From contig NZ_ASXP01000002.1 in assembly GCF_000445445.1 (NCBI RefSeq), forward strand, positions 620,001-684,000: a DNA stretch of 64,000 bases, read 5' to 3'. The stretch's first letter is position 1. Every line of letters begins with the position of its first letter. Positions 16,383 through 26,635 of the stretch are shown here, one piece after another. The DNA is from Sporomusa ovata DSM 2662 (GTDB taxonomy: Bacteria > Bacillota > Negativicutes > Sporomusales > Sporomusaceae). The position numbers were made by a program, and so were the translations under genes. The notes under the pieces were generated by a model. That model did not search any database and was not told where the DNA came from. It saw only the letters and a program-made list of their open reading frames with translations.

Positions 16383-17624
16383 ATGCAGCACAGTCCATCA
16401 ATTGTTGCCATGCTAATTGTTTTTTTGATTTTATCGGGAATAATGTGGCTGAGTGGGCGGGTTTTAGCCAAATGGCATCCGGTCTATGCCGGAAAAAGAG
16501 CTCGCGCTGGTTACTGGTTAGTTACGGCTTTGGCAGTGGTTATTCTTATTTTTAGCCGCTGGCTGCGGCCGCTAAGTGGGTTCCCGGGGGAATGGTTCAG
16601 GTATTTTATTTATGCTGCCTATGTATGGATGGTTGGATTGGTATTCATGCTGGTAGTGTTATTGGCAGGTCATATTGTAAGACTTTTGGTGAGGAAGTTT
16701 GGTCAGCAGTTCAGTGGTCGGACAGAAAAAGAACAATCACAATTCAGACCTGTGCAAGTTGAAAGGATGGTGCCAGGGGGCTTAACGCGCCGCGAATTTT
16801 TACAGCGGGCGATAACGGTAGTTCCGGCAGTGCCGTTTGCTATGAGTGCTTATGGCGTAATTGACGGGGATACCAAGATTGTTGCCAATCGGTATACACT
16901 GTCTTTTGCGCAGTTGCCCGTTGCTTTGGATGGTTTTACCATTGCACAAATAAGTGATACTCATATCGGGCCCTTTTTCGGGATGGATAAGCTGGAACGG
17001 GTGCTTGACATGGTTAGACAGAAGGAGCCGCACCTGCTTGCCATTACAGGTGATTTGGTGGATGATTTAGATTTATTGGCGCCAACGATTGAGCGGTTGA
17101 CGGCCTTTCAGGCTGAGTTGCCGTACGGTATTTTTTATTGTTGGGGTAATCATGAATATTTCCGGGATATCAGCCGCATTCGCAGGGCGCTTTATAGCAG
17201 TCCGGTTGCAGTGCTGGAAAATAGCCATCAGGCAGTGAAAGACGGCCTGTATTTAGCCGGAGTCGATTATCCATGGGGAAAAAACAGGGCCGAACAGGAA
17301 ACCAAGCGACAGAATTATTTTGCTCAATCAGTCAGCAAAATACCTGCCGACGGTTTTACTATTCTATTGACTCATCACCCCGACTTTTTGGACAATGCCT
17401 TTATGGCGGGAGTGCCCCTGTCACTAGCCGGACATACACATGGTGGCCAGGTGGCGGTTTTTGGCACATCGGTGCTGCCGGTACAATATAGGTATATGAA
17501 GGGTATGTTCCGGCAAAATGGTTCTTATGGGTATGTCAGCGCCGGAGCAGGGCATTGGCTGCCACTGCGTATTGGCTGTCCGGCAGAAGTTAGCTTTTTT
17601 AAGTTAACGCGGGGGATATTATGA
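16383..17624 (+). CDS. Membrane-anchored metallophosphoesterase (YkuE/YaeI-like)
   Basis: The 413-residue protein has three N-terminal membrane helices (about 6-27, 43-62, 72-98), a twin-arginine-like RREFLQRA segment, and a calcineurin-like phosphoesterase domain. Metal-site motifs appear in order: QISDTHIG, ITGDLVDD, WGNHEY, LTHHPDF and AGHTHGGQ. Relatives YkuE and YaeI act outside or at the membrane, YaeI on UDP-diacylglucosamine; the substrate here is unknown. RBS CTGGAGG precedes ATG 16383, and a TATAAT at 16343-16348 is a probable promoter -10. The stop overlaps the mug start (ATGA), so the two are coupled. Confidence 0.9.
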   Translation: MQHSPSIVAMLIVFLILSGIMWLSGRVLAKWHPVYAGKRARAGYWLVTALAVVILIFSRWLRPLSGFPGEWFRYFIYAAYVWMVGLVFMLVVLLAGHIVRLLVRKFGQQFSGRTEKEQSQFRPVQVERMVPGGLTRREFLQRAITVVPAVPFAMSAYGVIDGDTKIVANRYTLSFAQLPVALDGFTIAQISDTHIGPFFGMDKLERVLDMVRQKEPHLLAITGDLVDDLDLLAPTIERLTAFQAELPYGIFYCWGNHEYFRDISRIRRALYSSPVAVLENSHQAVKDGLYLAGVDYPWGKNRAEQETKRQNYFAQSVSKIPADGFTILLTHHPDFLDNAFMAGVPLSLAGHTHGGQVAVFGTSVLPVQYRYMKGMFRQNGSYGYVSAGAGHWLPLRIGCPAEVSFFKLTRGIL

Positions 17625-18124
17625 AGCAAGTACCAGACATCATTGCTGCTAATCTTAAAATTCTGTTTATCGGCTTTAATCCAGGAACCAGATCGGCGGA
17701 AACAGGGCATCATTTTGCCGGTTATTCGAATAAGTTTTGGAAGTTGCTGGCGGCAGCCGCTCTTACGCCCTATCAGTTTAAACCAGAGGAAGATGGCAAG
17801 TTACTGGCTTTTGGTCTGGGGATTACCAACATCGTGCCTCGTCCCAGCCGGACAGCCGCAGAAATAACAAAAGCGGAGTATCAGGCCGGGCGAATAATTT
17901 TACAGGAGAAGCTACTGTTATATAAACCGCAGGTTGCCTGCTTTGCCGGTGTGGGGGTGTATCGGGAGTTTACGAAGCAGGCGCGTGTTACCTGTGGTTG
18001 GCAAGCTGCCAGTGTGGTATCAGGGGTGGCTGATTTTGTTGTGCCGTCACCTAGTGGTTTGACGCGGATATTGTTTGCCGAGCAATTGACGTATTATCAG
18101 GAACTAAAAGAGTATGTAGCCTGA
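17621..18124 (+). CDS. mug: G:T/U mismatch-specific DNA glycosylase (Mug family)
   Basis: The 167-residue enzyme belongs to uracil-DNA glycosylase family 2. The catalytic loop LFIGFNPGTRSAETGHHF and the C-terminal DNA-intercalating loop VPSPSGL are both present, as are NIVPRPSRTA and CFAGVGVYR. It excises uracil or ethenocytosine opposite guanine. The start ATG 17621 overlaps the stop of the phosphoesterase gene by four bases. A terminator follows. Confidence 0.92.
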   Translation: MKQVPDIIAANLKILFIGFNPGTRSAETGHHFAGYSNKFWKLLAAAALTPYQFKPEEDGKLLAFGLGITNIVPRPSRTAAEITKAEYQAGRIILQEKLLLYKPQVACFAGVGVYREFTKQARVTCGWQAASVVSGVADFVVPSPSGLTRILFAEQLTYYQELKEYVA

Positions 18125-18185
18125 TACCAATGTGGTACAGGTAAGGTGTCAGGGTTTCGTTGCAAAGGTTAGAAAAGCGGATAAG

Positions 18186-18218
18186 ACAGGCGCTTGCGTA
18201 AGCAAGCACCTGTTTTTC
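18186..18218 (+). terminator. Terminator after mug
   Basis: ACAGGCGCTTGC (18186-18197) pairs with GCAAGCACCTGT (18202-18213) with one mismatch and a GTAA loop, followed by a T-run. Confidence 0.85.
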
Positions 18219-18243
18219 TTTCTAATTTGCTTGGTAGCTTAGG

Positions 18244-18271
18244 TTGCGGTCAATACAAAACGGTGTATAAT
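18244..18271 (+). promoter_or_regulatory. Promoter of the substrate-binding protein gene
   Basis: TTGCGG at 18244-18249 and a perfect TATAAT at 18266-18271 are separated by 16 bases, 37 bases before the start codon. Confidence 0.65.
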
Positions 18272-18307
18272 TAGAGAAGATTACTCATTAAAAGAGGTGC
18301 GTATAGT

Positions 18308-19078
18308 ATGTTCAAAAGATGGATGGCCTTTGCTGGTCTGATCTTGTTGGTCTTGACTTTAGGTCTTGCCGGCTGCGGTGGTAATCAGTCACCAGCTGCC
18401 AAAGTACTCAAGGTGGGTGCTGAAGCTACATTTCCGCCATTTGAGTTTCAAGAAGAAAACAGCAAGGAATATGTTGGTTTTGATGTGGATATTATGAAGG
18501 CTATTGGCAAACAGATGGGGATGGAAGTTCAAATAGTCAATACAGGTTTTGATGGCTTGATTCCGGCGCTGGAAGGCAGTCAGATTGACGCCATTGCATC
18601 AGCTATGACTATTACTGATGAACGCGCTAAAAAGGTCAACTTTTCCAAGCCGTATTATAAATCTGGTTTATCAATTGTAGTGAAGTCAGACAATGTAACA
18701 ATTAATAATTTCAAAGAATTAGAGGGCAAGCGGATTGCCGTACAAATAGGCACTACCGGTGCGGAAGCCGTTAAGAAGATCAAAGATGCCAAAGTCCGCG
18801 AGTATAACAGTGCGTCTGAAGCCTATCTTGAGCTCAAGGCTGACGGGGCGGATGCAGTTGTCAATGACTTGCCGGTAAACGAATACTACTTGGCCAAAGG
18901 CGGCAGCAAAGATGCCAAGTTGGTTGGTGAGGTTCTTAATGCTGAGGAGTATGGCATTGCAGTCGCTAAGAAAGACACTGAACTAGCAGGTAAAATCAAT
19001 AAGGCGTTAGATGAAATCAAACAAAATGGCGAATATGCCAAAATATATGAACAGTGGTTTGGAAAAAAGCCGCAATAA
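18308..19078 (+). CDS. Amino-acid ABC transporter substrate-binding lipoprotein
   Basis: The 256-residue lipoprotein has a lipobox LAGC (Cys23) after a hydrophobic signal and then a complete family 3 solute-binding domain. The typical features are VGAEATFPPFEF at the start, GFDVDIMKAI, the FDGLIPAL/DAIASAMTITDERA signature, and AVQIGTTGA. These proteins bind polar amino acids such as Gln, His or Arg for an ABC importer. No permease or ATPase gene is next to it; the gene is bounded by its own promoter and terminator. Ligand cannot be read from sequence. Confidence 0.9.
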   Translation: MFKRWMAFAGLILLVLTLGLAGCGGNQSPAAKVLKVGAEATFPPFEFQEENSKEYVGFDVDIMKAIGKQMGMEVQIVNTGFDGLIPALEGSQIDAIASAMTITDERAKKVNFSKPYYKSGLSIVVKSDNVTINNFKELEGKRIAVQIGTTGAEAVKKIKDAKVREYNSASEAYLELKADGADAVVNDLPVNEYYLAKGGSKDAKLVGEVLNAEEYGIAVAKKDTELAGKINKALDEIKQNGEYAKIYEQWFGKKPQ

Positions 19079-19096
19079 GCGACCAGTGTAACTAGG

Positions 19097-19126
19097 AAAG
19101 ACTCATCCGTAGATGGGTCTTTTCTT
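19097..19126 (+). terminator. Terminator after the binding protein gene
   Basis: AAAGACTCATC (19097-19107) pairs with GATGGGTCTTT (19112-19122) with one G-T pair, followed by TCTTTT. Confidence 0.8.
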
Positions 19127-19289
19127 TTGGGTGAACCGAGAAAAGTTACAGATAGTTACAAAGGAGATATTGACGCGCGGAATATGTATTGCAGTTTACG
19201 CTATTCTTTTATATGATTAAATACAGATAACACATAGTTGCTCTCACGAAAAAATTTTATCAAGGCTAATTTTTAGGAGGGGACGGCAT

Positions 19290-22200
19290 TTGAAACTAAA
19301 ACTTATTCTAGGTCAGGCTGGTTATGGCAAGACCTGGCAGTGTTTTCATGAGATAGTCGCCCGGCTGGCCGAATCGCCTGATGGCCGGCCGCTTCTTTTT
19401 ATTGTGCCTGAACAGGCTACTTATGAAGTTGAGCAGGCGCTGGCTGCCGCCTGTCCGTCTCAGGGCTTTATGCGGGCTCATGTGCTCGGATTTCGCCGGC
19501 TGGCGCACCGGGTACTCAATGAAACCGGGGGTGCAGCCAGACCGCATATTTCGGAACTAGGAAAACGCATGGTCTTTAGCCGGTTATTGATGGAAAATAA
19601 GAGTAATTTCAAACTGCTCTCACGGGCGGCTGCGGAAAAAAGTTTTGCCGCTACGGTTGCGGGCTTAGTGAAGGAGTTTAAAACCTATGGAGTAGGGCCG
19701 GACGTACTTACATCGATAGCCAGCGAACAAGACTGTAATCAGGCGTTAACGGCTAAAATGCAGGATCTGGCGTTATTGTACCAGGGGTTTGAGGACTTTT
19801 TAGCCGGACGGTATATCGATCCGGAGGATTATCTTACCTTGCTGGCAGAGAAAATTCCCGGGTCTTCTCTGCTGAGGCAGGCTGAAGTGTGGGTGGATGG
19901 CTTTACCTTCTTTACCCCACAGGAATATGCAGTAATAACAGCTATGCTAGAAGCGACACAGTCTGTGACGATAACTCTATGTCTGAGCCAGCCGAAAAGT
20001 GAGCTGCATTCCCGAGAAGAAGCGTTGTTTCATCGTCAATGGGAAACATATCAGAAATTAAAAAAACTTGCAGCCGAGCTGCAGATTGAAGCTGAGCAGC
20101 AGGAACTCATGCTGCCGTATCGCTTTGTCAGACCAGTTCTGGCAGCTATTGAACAGCAGTTTTTTAGCGGTCGGAATCCGGCTAAGCCGGTTACGCCGGA
20201 TAATAGCTTTATGTTGGCAGAAGCGGCTAATCGCCGGACAGAGGCTGAGGCCATTGCCCGGGAAATGATTAGGCTGAGCAGGGAAGAAGGCTTACGGTGG
20301 CGGGATATGGCGATCCTTATTCGCGACATGGATAGCTATGCCGAGTTAATGACAACCGTGCTGACCGACTATGATATTCCCTTTTTCAGTGATAATAGCC
20401 GTCCGGCGGTACATCATCCGCTGGCCGAATTGCTGCGTTCGGCACTTGATATTGTGCTGGAAAGATGGAGTTATGAGCCGGTTTTTCGTTGTTTAAAAAC
20501 AGATTTACTGCCAGTGACCCGTGACCAGGTGGATCTATTGGAAAACTACTGTCTGGAATTTGGTATTCGCGGATCAAGGTGGACAAACCCGGAAGAGTGG
20601 GCGTTCCGGCGTCGGTACTCACTGGCTGAGGACGAGTGGATTGGTGCTGAGCCTGATGCTGCTGAGCAGGAGTATTTGCGCCAGATTAATACTATTCGCC
20701 AAGATAGCACAGCTGCGCTGATACTCTTAGCTGAGAAAATAACACCGGCGATAAAGAAGGGTTTAATACCGGTAGAATTAGTACAAGCTGTCTATGAATT
20801 TTTACAAAGCTTACATGTGGCTGATACGCTGGCAGCCTGGGCTGTGTCTGCTGAAGTTGCCGGGGATCTTGAACAGGCCAGGGAACATCAGCAGATGTGG
20901 CCTAAGCTGGTGGAACTGTTAGATCAGATTGTGGATACGTTTGCAGAGCAGCCGTTAAGCCTAGCGGAGTTTGCTGCTATTGTCAGTGAAGGGCTGGAGG
21001 GTACCAATCTTAGTTTAATTCCGCCAGGGCTTGATTATGTTACAATTGCCGCCCTCGAACGGACGCGGCGATTGCGAATAAAGGCCGCCTTTGTCCCGGG
21101 GGTGAGTGATGGCATATTGCCGCACCGGCGCAGGGACGAGGGGCTGCTGAATGATGGTGAACGAGCGTTGCTGCGAACGCTGGGGCTGGAACTTGGCAGC
21201 GGGGCAGTGGCTGATGTCTTTGCGGAGCAGTTTTTGGTATACACAGCTTTGACGCGGGCTAGCCAGCACCTATGGGTTAGCTATCCGCTGGCTGATGCGG
21301 AAGGAAAAGCGTTGGCACCGTCCGCCATTATCAGACGCTTAAAAGAAATTACTGGTGTTTTGCCTATGCCGCTGCCAATTGAGCCGCCGGCAGGGCGGGA
21401 AGCCGAGTACCTTGCCAGGCCTGAGCGGGCGCTGGCAGCACTGGCCGGGGCGTTTAGGCTATATCGGGAGACGGGAAATATCAGCCCGGCCTGGTGGGAT
21501 GTTTATAACTGGGCGCTGATGCAGCCTCAGTGGCGTGAACCGCTTAGGGTAAGTTTAGCAGGGTTATTTCATCATAACCAGCTAGAGCCGTTACAGCCTG
21601 GACTTCCTGGCCGCCTATATATGAAAAATGGTGTACTGCGAGGTAGTGTGACCCGGTTTGAAGCGTTTCGTGCCTGTCCGTTTAAGCATTTTGCCCAGTA
21701 TGGATTAAACCTTAAGGAGCGGGCTGTCTATCAACTTGCGGCACCTGATTTGGGACAGTTTTTGCATGCTGTGCTGAAATCATTTGGTGACAGGCTGGCT
21801 GCACGCAGTCAAAGCTGGGGAGAGCTTACCGGCAATCAAATTAGTGAATTATGTGGGGATATTGTTACCCAGTTAGCCCCTAAGCTGCAGAATGAAATAC
21901 TGCTAAGCAGCAAGCAGCATGAGCATTTGGTCACCAGGCTGACACGGCGGGCTGTCCGGGCTGTCAGTCGCCTGGCAGCCTGGGGCGAGGTTACTCAGTT
22001 TCGGCCGGTGGCATTTGAGCAGGCTTTTGGCCGGGGGTTAGACGCGCTGCCGCCGCTTACGCTTACTCTGCCGGATGCTATTGTGGAAGTAGCCGGGCAG
22101 ATTGACCGCCTGGACATGGGTGAGTATGACAACCAAAACTATGTGCTGGTTATTGACTATAAATCAGGTGGGGCTTGGCTCAGTTTGACTGAGGTTTACT

Positions 22201-22763
22201 ATGGTCTTAAGCTGCAATTGCTAACTTATTTATTAGTGGCGGTGAGCGCCCGGAACGGTCCTAATGCCTGTCTGCCGGCAGGGGTATTATATTATTTTTT
22301 AAAAAATCCTGTTATCTCGGGGACAACTCTGAAAACACCAGAGCAAATTGAAAAAGATATTAACAACCGGCTCAAAATGCCAGGCTGGTTACTGGCTGAT
22401 ACAGATATTGCCGGCTTACTGGATGCAGCGATTAACGGTTGGTCTGAGTTTTTTAAGATTGCGTTGGGTAAAAACGGTTTTTACGAAAGTTGTAGGGATA
22501 AGCTTAAAACAGAAGAAGAATTCAAGGTATTATTAACTCATGTTGAACAGGAACTGCTGGCTGTAGCGGCCGCCATTCTTGATGGCGAAACAGCTATTAG
22601 GCCGTATCGCCTGGAGAAAAGTACACCCTGTGGCTATTGTGCCTTCCTGCCAGTATGCCAGTTTGATGATAATTTGCCGGAAAATGATTATTTGGCGCTT
22701 CCTAAGCTGGCTGATGAGGCTATTATGAGGGAATTGCGTCAACGGAAAGGAGGCGGTGAGTAA
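19290..22763 (+). CDS. addB: ATP-dependent helicase/deoxyribonuclease subunit B
   Basis: The 1157-residue AddB subunit works with AddA in double-strand-break end resection (the Firmicute equivalent of RecBCD). It starts at TTG 19290 behind AGGAGGGG. A Walker A, GQAGYGKT, lies at residues 8-15. The RecB-type nuclease domain at the C-terminus has VLVIDYKSGG. The iron-sulfur cluster ligands are a Cys in FRACPFKHF and three in CGYCAFLPVC, spaced C-x2-C-x5-C, as in characterised AddB. The stop overlaps the addA start (TAATG), so the two subunits are translationally coupled. Confidence 0.96.
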   Translation: MKLKLILGQAGYGKTWQCFHEIVARLAESPDGRPLLFIVPEQATYEVEQALAAACPSQGFMRAHVLGFRRLAHRVLNETGGAARPHISELGKRMVFSRLLMENKSNFKLLSRAAAEKSFAATVAGLVKEFKTYGVGPDVLTSIASEQDCNQALTAKMQDLALLYQGFEDFLAGRYIDPEDYLTLLAEKIPGSSLLRQAEVWVDGFTFFTPQEYAVITAMLEATQSVTITLCLSQPKSELHSREEALFHRQWETYQKLKKLAAELQIEAEQQELMLPYRFVRPVLAAIEQQFFSGRNPAKPVTPDNSFMLAEAANRRTEAEAIAREMIRLSREEGLRWRDMAILIRDMDSYAELMTTVLTDYDIPFFSDNSRPAVHHPLAELLRSALDIVLERWSYEPVFRCLKTDLLPVTRDQVDLLENYCLEFGIRGSRWTNPEEWAFRRRYSLAEDEWIGAEPDAAEQEYLRQINTIRQDSTAALILLAEKITPAIKKGLIPVELVQAVYEFLQSLHVADTLAAWAVSAEVAGDLEQAREHQQMWPKLVELLDQIVDTFAEQPLSLAEFAAIVSEGLEGTNLSLIPPGLDYVTIAALERTRRLRIKAAFVPGVSDGILPHRRRDEGLLNDGERALLRTLGLELGSGAVADVFAEQFLVYTALTRASQHLWVSYPLADAEGKALAPSAIIRRLKEITGVLPMPLPIEPPAGREAEYLARPERALAALAGAFRLYRETGNISPAWWDVYNWALMQPQWREPLRVSLAGLFHHNQLEPLQPGLPGRLYMKNGVLRGSVTRFEAFRACPFKHFAQYGLNLKERAVYQLAAPDLGQFLHAVLKSFGDRLAARSQSWGELTGNQISELCGDIVTQLAPKLQNEILLSSKQHEHLVTRLTRRAVRAVSRLAAWGEVTQFRPVAFEQAFGRGLDALPPLTLTLPDAIVEVAGQIDRLDMGEYDNQNYVLVIDYKSGGAWLSLTEVYYGLKLQLLTYLLVAVSARNGPNACLPAGVLYYFLKNPVISGTTLKTPEQIEKDINNRLKMPGWLLADTDIAGLLDAAINGWSEFFKIALGKNGFYESCRDKLKTEEEFKVLLTHVEQELLAVAAAILDGETAIRPYRLEKSTPCGYCAFLPVCQFDDNLPENDYLALPKLADEAIMRELRQRKGGGE

Positions 22764-25700
22764 TGCAATGCTCTCCTGAGCAACAAGCGGCGATTGAAAC
22801 CCGTAACCATAATCTGTTGGTGGCGGCAGCTGCCGGGTCGGGTAAGACCTGGGTGCTGGTGGAACGTATTATCAGCCGGATCATTGACCCTGACGAACGG
22901 CTGAGTGTGGATAGTCTGCTGGTGGTGACCTTTACCAATGCGGCGGCTAACGAGATGCGCAGTCGCATTGGTGAAGCCTTAAATACTGTACTTAGGCAGC
23001 CTGAGCTCACTGATGTTGAGCTTAGGCGCCATGTCGAGCGGCAGTTGGTGCTGCTGAATGCAGCCAATATTTCAACCTTACATGCCTTTTGTCAAGGCAT
23101 TGTGCGGCAGTATTTTTATCTGCTGGCCATTGAACCTAATTTCCGGGTGGCTAATGACACCGAGGTGGCCTTAATCAAAAGTGATGTGCTTGAGGCTGTG
23201 TTTGAGGAAAGCTACCTGCAGGCAGATGCAGACTTTATGATGTTGATTGACCATTATGGAGACGAAGTCAGCGATAATTCTCTTGCCGGACTGGTGCTGA
23301 AGTTATATGAGTTTTCCCGCAGTCATCCCTGGCCGGAAATTTGGTTAACTGGGTTATCTGGCGCTTTTCTTTTGCCGCCAGCAGCAACTTTTGATGAAAC
23401 TCCCTGGTCAGCCTTGGTCCGGGATAAAATAGTACTGGACTGGGAAGAGGTCCGCCAGCAGCTGCAGGCATTAATGGCAGAGGTTAGCAAACCGGGTAAG
23501 CCATCAGCCTATGCCCAGACCTATGCTGAAGATATTAAAATTATTGATAACTTGCTGGTAGCTGCGCAGTCATCCTGGGCAGCGTTGTCTAAGGCGTTGG
23601 CAGAGGTAAGTTTTCCCCGGATTGCCTCAGTTGGCAAGGAAGTGCCTAAGGAGGTTAAGGACTATTATCAAGGCCAGCGCAATAAAGCCAAAAAGCGGAT
23701 AACCGATGCCAGGGTATTCTATTTTGAACGCAGCGGCGCAGAACTTGTGGCTGATTTGTGTCAGGTTGAGCCGCTTATGGCTGCCTTGGTCCAACTGGTT
23801 CAGAACTTTGCATTAAAATTTTCCCTGGCGAAACAAGAAAAGGGGATTGTTGATTTTAATGACTTAGAGCATTTGTGCCTGGAGGTATTACGAGCGGCAG
23901 ATTCAGTGCAAGAGGAAACCAAGCCTTCGCCGGTAGCTCTCCAGCTTAAGGCCAGGTTTAGCGAAATTATGGTCGATGAGTACCAGGATACCAATAGAGT
24001 ACAGGAAGAAATAATCCGGCTTGTCGCAAGTGTCGATCAGCCCAATCTCTTCCTGGTGGGCGATGTCAAACAAAGTATTTATCGTTTCCGCCTGGCTGAG
24101 CCGGCACTGTTTATGGACAAATATCATGGGTATCAGGGCGGCACGCGGGTCGGGTGTAAACGCATTGATTTGAGTAAAAACTTCCGTAGCCGTGCCGGAG
24201 TTCTTCATGCTGTCAATTTTTTGTTTGCTCAGCTCATGACAGAGCGTACGGCTGAACTTGATTACGGACCGGCAGAGCAGCTTAATCCTGGCCCTGATTA
24301 TCCGGTGACGGCAGGAAACAGTTTGGAGGGACCGGTAGAAATCATTATGATTGACAGGGAGAAAGTGGGGGATGAGAGCATCGCTGACGAGGGCGAGGCG
24401 TTTAGTAGTCCAGAGTCTGAAAGCGAGGGTGTGAGTAGCCAACTGGGTAATGGTATACCGGAAGAAGAACTATCTGCTTTTGAGCAGGAAGCCATCCTTA
24501 TTGCCAGGCGTATTCAGGAATTAATAAGCAGTGGCTATTTGGCGTTTGATAAACAGGCGGGCGGCTATCGTCCCTTATTGTACCGCGATATTGTTATTTT
24601 GCTGCGTTCGGTACGGGGTAAGGCTCAGGCACTGCAGGACAGGCTGCGGCAAAACGGGATTCCCTGTTATGCAGAAATGGATTCCGGTTATTTTTCGGAG
24701 ACCGAGATCTCTATTATGTTAGCCCTGTTGCAAGTTATTGATAATCCCCACCAGGATATTCCAATGGCCGCTGTGCTGCGCTCGCCGCTGGTTGGTCTGA
24801 CTGGCGATGAATTGGCTGAAATTCGTCTGTGTTTGGCACAAGGCAGCCTGTGGGCAGCAGTGCAGGCCTACAGCCATACTCAGGCTGTTTCCCACAAGGT
24901 TCAGGGCTTTTTGGCTAAGCTAACGACTTGGCGTAATTTAGCGCGGCGTAAGGGTGTGGCCGAGCTTATCTGGCGTATTTACCAGGATACCGGTTACTAT
25001 GACTATGTGGGTGGGATGCCTGGTGGAGTTTTACGGCAAGCTAATCTGCGGGCGCTGTATGATCGGGCCCGGCAGTTTGAGACCACTAACTTTAGGGGAC
25101 TGTTTCGCTTTTTGCGGTTTGTTGAGCGGCTAAAGAATAAGGATTCTGATTTGTCGGTAGCCCGGGCGTTGGGCGAGAGCGAGGATGTTGTCAGGGTCAT
25201 GAGTATTCATAAAAGTAAAGGGCTTGAGTTTCCAGTAGTTATTGTGGCTGATATGGGAAAAAACTTTAACCTTATGGATACGACGGGGTTGGTATTATGT
25301 CATAAGGAGCTGGGTGTTGGGCCGTATGTTACGTTACCTGAGCTTAGATTTCGCTATCCGACACCGGCTCGATGGGGTATTGCCCATAAGCTTGAGTTGG
25401 AAACTAAGGCCGAGGAACAGCGGATTTTGTATGTGGCCCTGACCCGGGCCAGGGAAAAACTCATTTTAGTTGGTTCGGCCAAGAAGTTGTCCCAAAAGTG
25501 TGCTGCCTGGTGTCGGGCAGTGGGTGAACAGCAGGCAAAACTGCCAGTCAGCCAAGTCATAAAAGCTAAAAGTTATCTGGATTGGGTTGGTATGGCGGTT
25601 GCCCGGCATACTGATGGTGAGGCTATCCGCCAGTATGGTGAGTGCAATGACCAGCCGGTGACAGCGTTAGCAGGCCAGCTTTCAGCTTGGAACATCAAAA

Positions 25701-26518
25701 TAGTTAAGCTGGCAGATAATAAACCGTTAATGCAGGCCGGTCAGGCAGATGACGCATTATTGGCGGCTATTCGGCGGCTGGAACCGGTTGACTGTGATAC
25801 TGATATCCGGTGGGTAGATACGCTTTTAAACTGGCAATATCCATGTATGAACGCAGTTAGCAAACCGGCCAAACTGTCAGTGTCGGAAATTAAACGCCGT
25901 CTTGAATTTGTGGAAAGGGAAGAGGCTGAGGTTGTATTTGCACCAAAACCGTCGACCGTGCATGCCCGTCCCCGCTTCCTGCAAGCCACCTCGCAGTTGA
26001 CACCGGTAGAGTATGGGGTGATGCTGCATACGGTTATGCAACATATTGACTTAGCTGGCGAGTTTTCTAACCAAGCCATTACTGAGCAGGCCAGTGCCTT
26101 GGAAGTTTGCCAGATTTTGCCGACTGGTCAGGCTGCAGAGGTTGATGCTGGTTTAATCAAGGCCTTTTTTACCTCTCAGCTTGGCCAGCGTTTGACGAAA
26201 GCCAACGAGGTATGGCGGGAAATGCCGTTTAGCCTGCTGCTGCCAGCCGAAAAGTTTTATCCAGATCTGCAAAACTGTGGGGAACAAATCTTTGTGCAAG
26301 GGATTATTGACTGCCTGTTTGCCGAAGATGACGGTTTGGTGCTGATTGATTATAAGACCGATAGCGTCGTTGCGGCAGATGAATTGGTTACCAAATACGC
26401 AGCTCAGCTTAGCATGTATGCACTGGCAATTGAGCGGATACTCGACCGACCGGTCAAGGAACAGTATATTTATGCATTCCGGTTGGGGCGTGAGATTAAA
26501 TTAGATGGTTTAGGGTAA
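22763..26518 (+). CDS. addA: ATP-dependent helicase/nuclease subunit A
   Basis: The 1251-residue UvrD-like helicase and nuclease is the AddA partner. Visible motifs are Walker A AAAGSGKTWVL (I), TFTNAAANEMR (Ia), VDEYQDTN (II), GDVKQSIYRFR (III), SIHKSKGLEFP (V) and YVALTRAREKL (VI). A C-terminal RecB-like nuclease domain has LVLIDYKTDSV. Length is usual. The start ATG 22763 overlaps the addB stop, with AAAGGAGG upstream inside addB. A hairpin terminator follows, so the operon is addBA only. Confidence 0.97.
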   Translation: MQCSPEQQAAIETRNHNLLVAAAAGSGKTWVLVERIISRIIDPDERLSVDSLLVVTFTNAAANEMRSRIGEALNTVLRQPELTDVELRRHVERQLVLLNAANISTLHAFCQGIVRQYFYLLAIEPNFRVANDTEVALIKSDVLEAVFEESYLQADADFMMLIDHYGDEVSDNSLAGLVLKLYEFSRSHPWPEIWLTGLSGAFLLPPAATFDETPWSALVRDKIVLDWEEVRQQLQALMAEVSKPGKPSAYAQTYAEDIKIIDNLLVAAQSSWAALSKALAEVSFPRIASVGKEVPKEVKDYYQGQRNKAKKRITDARVFYFERSGAELVADLCQVEPLMAALVQLVQNFALKFSLAKQEKGIVDFNDLEHLCLEVLRAADSVQEETKPSPVALQLKARFSEIMVDEYQDTNRVQEEIIRLVASVDQPNLFLVGDVKQSIYRFRLAEPALFMDKYHGYQGGTRVGCKRIDLSKNFRSRAGVLHAVNFLFAQLMTERTAELDYGPAEQLNPGPDYPVTAGNSLEGPVEIIMIDREKVGDESIADEGEAFSSPESESEGVSSQLGNGIPEEELSAFEQEAILIARRIQELISSGYLAFDKQAGGYRPLLYRDIVILLRSVRGKAQALQDRLRQNGIPCYAEMDSGYFSETEISIMLALLQVIDNPHQDIPMAAVLRSPLVGLTGDELAEIRLCLAQGSLWAAVQAYSHTQAVSHKVQGFLAKLTTWRNLARRKGVAELIWRIYQDTGYYDYVGGMPGGVLRQANLRALYDRARQFETTNFRGLFRFLRFVERLKNKDSDLSVARALGESEDVVRVMSIHKSKGLEFPVVIVADMGKNFNLMDTTGLVLCHKELGVGPYVTLPELRFRYPTPARWGIAHKLELETKAEEQRILYVALTRAREKLILVGSAKKLSQKCAAWCRAVGEQQAKLPVSQVIKAKSYLDWVGMAVARHTDGEAIRQYGECNDQPVTALAGQLSAWNIKIVKLADNKPLMQAGQADDALLAAIRRLEPVDCDTDIRWVDTLLNWQYPCMNAVSKPAKLSVSEIKRRLEFVEREEAEVVFAPKPSTVHARPRFLQATSQLTPVEYGVMLHTVMQHIDLAGEFSNQAITEQASALEVCQILPTGQAAEVDAGLIKAFFTSQLGQRLTKANEVWREMPFSLLLPAEKFYPDLQNCGEQIFVQGIIDCLFAEDDGLVLIDYKTDSVVAADELVTKYAAQLSMYALAIERILDRPVKEQYIYAFRLGREIKLDGLG

Positions 26519-26527
26519 AGGAAAAAG

Positions 26528-26565
26528 TGGCTGTACTGGAACCCAAGTTCCCGTACAGCCATTTT
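26528..26565 (+). terminator. Terminator after addA
   Basis: TGGCTGTAC (26528-26536) pairs with GTACAGCCA (26553-26561), with A/T tracts on both sides and a 16-base loop. It can also serve the convergent corA gene. Confidence 0.75.
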
Positions 26566-26635
26566 AGGATGCTTATTAATATTGTTTTATACAAACCATA
26601 GCTTGGGGGAGGAAGCTGCCTGCTCATTATTTTTA

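Noticed and set aside
23903..24442. 179-codon minus-strand frame opposite addA
   Set aside because: The sense strand encodes conserved helicase motifs; the antisense frame has no family features.
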